64,000 nucleotides of DNA from SIG603 sp963621245. Its GTDB lineage: Bacteria > Bacillota > Clostridia > Oscillospirales > Acutalibacteraceae. Position 1 is the stretch's first letter. Each line of letters begins with the position of its first letter. This document shows, in pieces, positions 59,054-64,000 of the stretch. The stretch lies in assembly GCA_963621245.1 (NCBI GenBank), contig CAVFCW010000008.1, positions 1-64,000 on the forward strand. Direction: 5' to 3'. The notes below the pieces were generated by a model, which was not told where the DNA came from, did not search any database, and saw only the letters and a list, made by a program, of their open reading frames with translations. A program made the translations under genes and the position numbers.

Positions 59054-59899
59054 ATGTTAAGCATTAAGAAAATTATGGCAGGCGTACTCGTAGGAGCAAT
59101 GGCATTATCATTCACAGCGTGTTCGGGCGCAAAGACAAAAACGGAGTCTGAGGCTTCGGCAATAAGCAAGCCGCTCACATCGGCATCACCGAAAGCAACG
59201 GCTACACCTAAGGCATCGGCAACGCCAAAGGCAACGGCTACACCGAAGGCTACACAGAAACCCACTCAGGCACCTCAGGCAACGGCTACTCCCGCACCTA
59301 CACAGGCACCTCAGGCAACAGCCACACCGGCACCGACAGAAGCACCATCTCAGACAACCGCAAGCGGATTCTCAGAGCAGGATGCAAGAAATCTTCTCGC
59401 AACTCCGTGCTGGGTATTGGAAGGCTTTGATGACGAAAGCTATAACGTTGATTATGATATGAGCGTAGTATACAAGGGAGTATGGGACAGCTGGGATGAC
59501 GTCGGTTCAGGCGCACCGAGTTATCTTGTTTCGGAGGATGAGGTTACAGACGATACTCCGACCAATGACGGCGTATATTATCACGTAACAAGCGTTGACA
59601 GCGACGACGAAGCAAGAAGCAATCTTCTCGGCTACATGAGCTCGGATGTTGTAAATCAGCTTTACGGCACACCGCTTTACGATTTCGGCAACACGACTTA
59701 CATCCTTCGTGACAGAGGTTACGCTCCGATAAACCGTGACTTCAACAACGCAACAATCTCCGATTTGACAGACACAAGTTTCACGGCCACAATGGACTGC
59801 TACGAGTTCAGCGCAGACAACTATGCAGGAACTTGCACGATTAACATGAGCAAGGACGGAGATTCTTGGTACATCGTAGGCTACTCTCAGAACTTCTGA
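59054..59899 (+). CDS. Secreted lipoprotein, tandem paralogue 3
   Basis: A 281-residue lipoprotein with lipobox FTAC. The Pro/Ala/Thr/Lys linker (about 30-100) is the longest of the three. The C-terminal domain begins SGFSEQDARNLLATPCWVLEG and ends KDGDSWYIVGYSQNF; its middle (VWDSWDDVGSGAPSYLVSEDE) matches paralogue 1, while its ends match paralogue 2, so it looks like a mosaic. Function unknown. ATG 59054 follows AAAGGAG. Confidence 0.78.
   Translation: MLSIKKIMAGVLVGAMALSFTACSGAKTKTESEASAISKPLTSASPKATATPKASATPKATATPKATQKPTQAPQATATPAPTQAPQATATPAPTEAPSQTTASGFSEQDARNLLATPCWVLEGFDDESYNVDYDMSVVYKGVWDSWDDVGSGAPSYLVSEDEVTDDTPTNDGVYYHVTSVDSDDEARSNLLGYMSSDVVNQLYGTPLYDFGNTTYILRDRGYAPINRDFNNATISDLTDTSFTATMDCYEFSADNYAGTCTINMSKDGDSWYIVGYSQNF
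59190..59347 (+). repeat. Low-complexity coding repeat in lipoprotein 3
   Basis: Imperfect tandem units encoding PKATAT, PKASAT and PTQAPQATATPA. It shares units with the tract in lipoprotein 2 but with a different copy number. Confidence 0.75.
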
Positions 59900-59931
59900 T
59901 TTGAGACTTCCTAATAAACGGCAAAAGCCAT

Positions 59932-59962
59932 AAAAAATCCCGCTCTTCGGAGCGGGATTTTT
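59932..59962. terminator. Bidirectional terminator between lipoprotein 3 and the ROK gene
   Basis: An 11-bp perfect stem with TTCG tetraloop (59935-59945 / 59950-59960), A-run before and T-run after; serves both convergent genes. Confidence 0.9.
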
Positions 59963-59980
59963 GCTGTAATTTTTAATTAA

Positions 59981-61006
59981 TCAGTCGTCACTAAGAGCAA
60001 CGGCACACAGTCCCCAGAAGTAATATTTTCTTACATCGGAGCCGTAGACGAGGTTCGGCATATGCTCGTCGGGAATATATTTTTCCGCCTCTTTTTTAAT
60101 ATCTATGAGCAAATCGTCATCTATTGCCTCGCCCGTGAAAACAACGGTATCGGGGTTGACGGTACAGGACAGCGCTACAACGCAGGTGTAAGCCGATTCG
60201 AGTACATTTTCTGCGGGGAACGGGTGCTTGCTCTCGTCGGTATAGCTTACGCTTTCTTTTGAGAAACCTTTGAAGATAAGATGGCTTACTTCGCCGGCAA
60301 AAAGCGTGTTTCCGCGATGAATTCTTCCGTCAATGATGATTCCGCATCCGGGAGATCTTCCCTTGAAGTAGGCAAGAAGCGCCGTTATTTTGTTTTCCTC
60401 GCGGCATTCTTCCATTTTGTCGGCGTATGAATAGACGCCGAATGCCATGGCGTTGGTGTCGTTTTCAATCGTGCACGGCAGACCGAATTCGTTCTCAATT
60501 ATGCTCTTGAGGTCTTTTCCGTTTATATCGACTATTCCGCTTGCCTGAATTTTGCCGTTGTAGTAAAATCCGGAAATACCGAGAGAAATATATTTGATTT
60601 TCGGATCCTCGGTTATTTTTTCCGAGATGTATTCGAGTATGCTCTCGGTGGTAATTTCAGAATAGCTTTTGGTGTTGTCCGTCAAAATTGTGCCGAGAAG
60701 GTCGGTTACGGCAGAGTTTATCGTGAAAGAACCCTCCTCAAATGTGAAAAGACACAAGACATGGGCGAAAGATTCATTGAAACGGTAGCTTTTCGGCGGT
60801 CTGCCGATTGTCGGCGAGGGAGATGCCGTTTCGATTATCTCGCCCGACTTTGCAAGCTCGTTCAAAATGGTGTTGCACGTTGCAACGGACAAACCCGTCA
60901 TTTGGGAGACGGTATTTTTGGTTCCCGACTCTATGCTTTTAAGGGTATTTTTGATTAGTGCGACATTGTGACTTTTAACCTGGTTTACATTGCTGATCTG
61001 TTTCAT
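59981..61006 (-). CDS. ROK-family transcriptional repressor
   Basis: A 341-residue protein with an N-terminal MarR-like winged helix (TVSQMTGLSVATCNTILNELAKSGEI) and a ROK domain. The ROK sugar-kinase features are degraded: the DxGxT ATP-binding start is replaced near residue 88, and the CxCGxxGCxE zinc motif is absent. It is therefore a regulator rather than a kinase. It is divergent from the GH32 gene and probably controls it in response to a sugar; that target is inferred from position. Confidence 0.88.
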   Translation of the reverse strand: MKQISNVNQVKSHNVALIKNTLKSIESGTKNTVSQMTGLSVATCNTILNELAKSGEIIETASPSPTIGRPPKSYRFNESFAHVLCLFTFEEGSFTINSAVTDLLGTILTDNTKSYSEITTESILEYISEKITEDPKIKYISLGISGFYYNGKIQASGIVDINGKDLKSIIENEFGLPCTIENDTNAMAFGVYSYADKMEECREENKITALLAYFKGRSPGCGIIIDGRIHRGNTLFAGEVSHLIFKGFSKESVSYTDESKHPFPAENVLESAYTCVVALSCTVNPDTVVFTGEAIDDDLLIDIKKEAEKYIPDEHMPNLVYGSDVRKYYFWGLCAVALSDD

Positions 61007-61426
61007 ATATCCACTCCGTACAGTTTGAAATAAGCCTTATTAAAACACTTATTATTATAGAACGGATTCGTTAGTCTGTCAAATAATTTGATGGGCAATT
61101 TATAGCGTATATATGCACAAAAATGATTTTGATATACCAAATATTGCTCCAAGCGATATAACTCAAGTGATATATAAATTCTTTCGAATGCGGCGGCTTC
61201 GGTTATGAAACCAAAAGACAGCTTTTTAGCCAAAATTTTGCGTTATACCCACGGGAGATTTTTCCATTTGCCTACTTTAAATGTTCACAATTTAGTTTTA
61301 TAATAGCGTAGAATATGTTTTGCCGGATATTTGTAAGATATATATAAATACAAAGGTTAAAATTTGTAACATATTTCAGATTTTAGCCTTGCCGACCGCT
61401 TTAAAGCTGTAATAAGGAGGAGCGCC
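61007..61426. promoter_or_regulatory. Divergent control region of the ROK and GH32 genes
   Basis: 420 AT-rich bases. On the minus strand TTGACA (61082-61077), 17 bases, TATAAT (61059-61054) is a consensus ROK promoter; AATAAG-C-CTTATT at 61029-61041 is an inverted repeat just after its start and may be the ROK operator. On the plus strand TTTAAA (61276-61281), 17 bases, TATAAT (61299-61304) may drive GH32. Nothing else recognised. Confidence 0.6.
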
Positions 61427-62686
61427 ATGAAAAGACCCGAGCTTCATTTTACACCGCCCGCAAACTGGATGAACGATCCTAACGGTTTGATTTACTTCGG
61501 CGGAAAATACCACGTTTTCTACCAGCATTTTCCGTATGAACCCATTTGGGGAAGAATGCACTGGGGACACGCCGTGAGTGACGATTTGTGCCATTTTGAG
61601 TATCTGCCGATTGCACTTTATCCCTCGAAATCTTTTGATTCCGACGGAGTTTTTTCGGGCAGTGCGATAGAAAAGGACGGAAAGCTCTATCTTTATTACA
61701 CCGCAATTCATTACCGCGGACAAAACCCCGAGAATATCAACTTAACCTTAAACGGCCTCGATTCCTCTCAGGCTTTGATAACAAGCGAAGACGGATATAC
61801 CTTTGATAACCTCGGCGGCAAAAAGCAGGTTGTGCCGATGTTAACCGATAAAAACATCGGTGACAGCGAGCACACGAGAGACCCGAAGGTTTGGGAGAAG
61901 AACGGAAAATACTACATGGTTCTCGGCTCTCTTATGAGAAAAGAGGGAGAAGAAGACGCTCAGGAGAAATCCACTCCTCAGCTTCTTTTCTACGAGAGCG
62001 ACGACGCCGAAAACTGGACATACAAAAACAAGGTTTGCGGTGAAAACTTCGGCTACATGTGGGAGTGCCCCGATGTGTTTGACGTCAAGGGAAACACGGT
62101 CTGCGTTTTCTCTCCGCAAGGGGTGACGGATGCGCCGCAGAGAGATTTAGCCATGTTCGGACTTGTCAATTTTGACAACGAAACATGCGAGATGAAACTT
62201 GACACCGACAAATTCCGCGTGATAGACTACGGCCTTGATTATTACGCTCCGCAGTCGTTTCTTGACAAAAAGGGCAGAAGAACGCAAATCGGCTGGATAA
62301 GAATGAAAGCTCCCGTCACCGATGATAACGGCGTTAAGTGGATCGGCGTTTACACGATGCCGAGAGTTATCACGGTGGAGAACGGCGAGATAATAACAAG
62401 ACCTCATCCGGAGGTTAAAAGACATTTCAGAGTTTACTCCGATTTCACGGAAATTGCGGACATAAACAAGCCCTATTGCATTAAGAAAAGAATGAATCCG
62501 GGCGAAAAAATATTGCTCACGGATTATATTCTCGAAAAGACAAATGACGCTCTCGTGGCTGTTCGTGACGGCGTAAAATACAGTGCACCGTGCGGCGAAA
62601 GCTGTGAGATTGAGCTTTACGTGGACAGCAATGTGGTCGAAACGTACATTGACGACGGAAAAGCGGTTATCACTCATGTGATTTGA
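61427..62686 (+). CDS. Glycoside hydrolase family 32 beta-fructosidase (sucrose/sucrose-6-phosphate hydrolase)
   Basis: A 419-residue enzyme that hydrolyses beta-fructosides. The nucleophile Asp 17 is in WMNDPNG, the transition-state Asp 152 in HTRDPKVW, and the acid/base Glu 213 in MWECPDVF. No signal peptide is present, so it acts inside the cell. It is ~60-70 residues shorter than common sucrose-6-phosphate hydrolases; the C-terminal beta-sandwich is reduced. No PTS or sucrose carrier is adjacent. AAGGAGG precedes the ATG. Confidence 0.92.
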   Translation: MKRPELHFTPPANWMNDPNGLIYFGGKYHVFYQHFPYEPIWGRMHWGHAVSDDLCHFEYLPIALYPSKSFDSDGVFSGSAIEKDGKLYLYYTAIHYRGQNPENINLTLNGLDSSQALITSEDGYTFDNLGGKKQVVPMLTDKNIGDSEHTRDPKVWEKNGKYYMVLGSLMRKEGEEDAQEKSTPQLLFYESDDAENWTYKNKVCGENFGYMWECPDVFDVKGNTVCVFSPQGVTDAPQRDLAMFGLVNFDNETCEMKLDTDKFRVIDYGLDYYAPQSFLDKKGRRTQIGWIRMKAPVTDDNGVKWIGVYTMPRVITVENGEIITRPHPEVKRHFRVYSDFTEIADINKPYCIKKRMNPGEKILLTDYILEKTNDALVAVRDGVKYSAPCGESCEIELYVDSNVVETYIDDGKAVITHVI

Positions 62687-62736
62687 CAGTTTGATTTTGA
62701 ATAAAAAGCTTAGAGATAAGGAACAGTAAACAGTAT

Positions 62737-64000
62737 ATGATTAGAATCGGATTGGATGTCGGCTCGACAACACTCAAGTGTATCGTGCTGAACGAAAAGG
62801 ACGAGATAGTTTTTAAAAAGTACGAGAGACATTTTTCTCAGATAACCGAAAAGGCTTCTGCCATGCTCACCGAGATTGCATCGGTTTTGCCCGATGAAAA
62901 CGAGGTCGGCCTTTGCGTTTCGGGTTCTGCCGGAATGGGCTTTGCCGAGGATATGGGCATTCCGTTTATGCAGGAGGTTTACGCAACGAGAGTTGCCGTC
63001 AACAAGCTTCTTCCCGGAACGGACACCGTAATCGAGCTTGGCGGTGAGGATGCGAAAATTCTCTTCATCTCGGGAACTCTCGAGGTAAGAATGAACGGCT
63101 CTTGCGCCGGCGGAACAGGTGCGTTCATCGATCAGATGGCAACGCTTTTAAACTTAACTCCGTCAGAGATGAACACAATCTCCAAAGATCACGCAAAGAT
63201 TTATTCCATTGCTTCACGCTGCGGCGTTTTCGCAAAGTCCGACATTCAGCCGCTTTTGAATCAGGGTGCAAAGAAGGCTGATATTTCGGCTTCGATTTTT
63301 GCGGCAGTTGTCAATCAGACAATTGCCGGCCTTGCTCAGGGACGAGACATAAAAGGCAACGTGGTTTATTTAGGCGGCCCACTCACATTCTTCAGCGAGC
63401 TTAGAAGAAGTTTTGACGAGGCTTTGGGACTTACGGGCGTTTGTCCTCAGGACTCTCTCTATTTTGTCGCAATGGGTGCGGCGCTTCTCGGCGGAGAAAA
63501 GAGCTTTAATCTCTCCGACATAACAAAGAAGATTGCAAACTATTCCGCATCGGGCAACTACCGTGCGTGCCCCGCACTTTTTGAGAACGAGGCAGCCTAC
63601 AAAGAGTTCAGATCCCGCCACGGAATGGACGAGGAGATTAAAACTTATCCGCTCACCGATTCCAAAAAGGCTTACATAGGAATAGATGCCGGTTCAACCA
63701 CCCTAAAGGGCGTTGTGCTCAACGAGAACGAAGAGATTGTTTTCTCAAAGTATATGTCCAACTCGGGCAACCCCGTTCCGCTCGTAAAGGAATTTTTGGA
63801 GGATGTTTACAAGAAATTCCCCGATATTAAAATTATGGCGTCCGCTTCAACGGGTTACGGCGAGGAAATCATCAAGAACGCTTTCCACTGCGATACGGGT
63901 CTTGTCGAGACTATGGCTCATTTCACGGCGGCAAAGAAGTACGACCCAAAGGTTGATTTTATCATCGATATCGGCGGTCAGGACATTAAGTGCTTTAAGA
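62737..64000 (+). CDS. 2-hydroxyacyl-CoA dehydratase activator-like ATPase, tandem ASKHA domains, cut by window end
   Basis: 421 residues of an open frame that continues past the window. The first BadF/BcrA/HgdC-type ATPase domain starts GLDVGSTTLK, and has GSCAGGTGAF and RCGVFAKSD, whose cysteines hold the subunit-bridging 4Fe-4S cluster. A second domain starts near residue 307 with GIDAGSTTLKG and reaches IDIGGQDIK. Two fused copies at the N-terminus mark the large (about 1,400-residue) activase proteins of Clostridia, which often also carry a dehydratase-like C-terminal part. The ATG at 62737 has only a distant AAGGAA. The substrate is unknown. Confidence 0.85.
   Translation, partial: MIRIGLDVGSTTLKCIVLNEKDEIVFKKYERHFSQITEKASAMLTEIASVLPDENEVGLCVSGSAGMGFAEDMGIPFMQEVYATRVAVNKLLPGTDTVIELGGEDAKILFISGTLEVRMNGSCAGGTGAFIDQMATLLNLTPSEMNTISKDHAKIYSIASRCGVFAKSDIQPLLNQGAKKADISASIFAAVVNQTIAGLAQGRDIKGNVVYLGGPLTFFSELRRSFDEALGLTGVCPQDSLYFVAMGAALLGGEKSFNLSDITKKIANYSASGNYRACPALFENEAAYKEFRSRHGMDEEIKTYPLTDSKKAYIGIDAGSTTLKGVVLNENEEIVFSKYMSNSGNPVPLVKEFLEDVYKKFPDIKIMASASTGYGEEIIKNAFHCDTGLVETMAHFTAAKKYDPKVDFIIDIGGQDIKCFK

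Noticed and set aside
58180..59347. Repeated units resembling a CRISPR or minisatellite array
   Set aside because: Units are in frame, vary in length, lack spacers and encode the Pro/Ala/Thr linkers of two lipoproteins.
61003..61233. 76-codon minus-strand frame before the ROK gene
   Set aside because: It covers the consensus ROK promoter and leader; no ribosome binding site.
1..64000. tRNA, rRNA, IS element, integrase or prophage in the window
   Set aside because: I looked in the larger intergenic gaps and among the genes and saw no cloverleaf, rRNA-like segment, transposase or phage structural gene; the lone holin-like gene is not enough to call a prophage.

Overview
The window reads as chromosomal DNA from a low-to-mid GC Gram-positive anaerobe of the Clostridia, probably a gut member of the Oscillospiraceae/Lachnospiraceae breadth. 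The evidence is Firmicutes-type housekeeping genes (ylxM-ffh-rpsP-khpA, RNase M5, HPr with a regulatory serine, TypA), AGGAGG-type ribosome binding sites, lipoprotein signal peptides, TRAP and polar amino acid ABC transporters, Fe-S flavoenzymes and a 2-hydroxyacyl-CoA dehydratase activator. I cannot name a species. I saw no rRNA, tRNA, CRISPR array, insertion sequence or integrase.

Layout. 0.2-4.6 kb: an ArsR-AraC hybrid regulator and a four-gene polar amino acid ABC transporter operon with a 20-bp perfect hairpin at its predicted mRNA 5' end. 4.7-10.3 kb: phosphoglucomutase, a phosphodiesterase, a SagB-type nitroreductase, an M24 peptidase and NudC. 10.3-20.9 kb: a cluster that looks dedicated to hydroaromatic acids (quinate/shikimate). 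It holds a TRAP transporter, type I 3-dehydroquinate dehydratase, an MFS transporter, a divergent LysR regulator, an Fe-S/FMN/FAD reductase of the old yellow enzyme type and two shikimate/quinate dehydrogenase paralogues. No aroA, aroB, aroC or aroK is nearby, so catabolism or reductive use is more likely than biosynthesis. This is the best candidate for an incompletely described system. 20.9-31.4 kb: sigma/anti-sigma genes with a YihY-type membrane protein, an SPFH/zinc-ribbon protein, PepF, TrmO, a ferredoxin-like protein divergent from a Crp/Fnr regulator with an ideally placed palindrome, a PIN-like protein and PgsA.

31.6-37.8 kb (minus strand): HtrA protease, histidine kinase and response regulator in one operon, then HPr, TrmD and RimM. 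37.9-46.7 kb (plus strand): TypA, an exonuclease-PgeF fusion, a radical SAM protein, two aminopeptidases, a lipoprotein, a thioesterase and a holin-like protein. This block separates rimM-trmD from khpA-rpsP-ffh-ylxM (46.7-49.0 kb), which usually lie together. 49.2-54.5 kb: a threonine-aldolase-like lyase and a comEC-holA-rnmV-metallopeptidase operon.

54.6-64.0 kb: a LacI regulator behind two promoters and three operator-like sites, a Gfo/Idh/MocA oxidoreductase, three tandem paralogous lipoproteins whose promoters share an 11-bp-spaced direct repeat, a ROK repressor, a GH32 beta-fructosidase and the start of a large acyl-CoA dehydratase activase cut by the window end.
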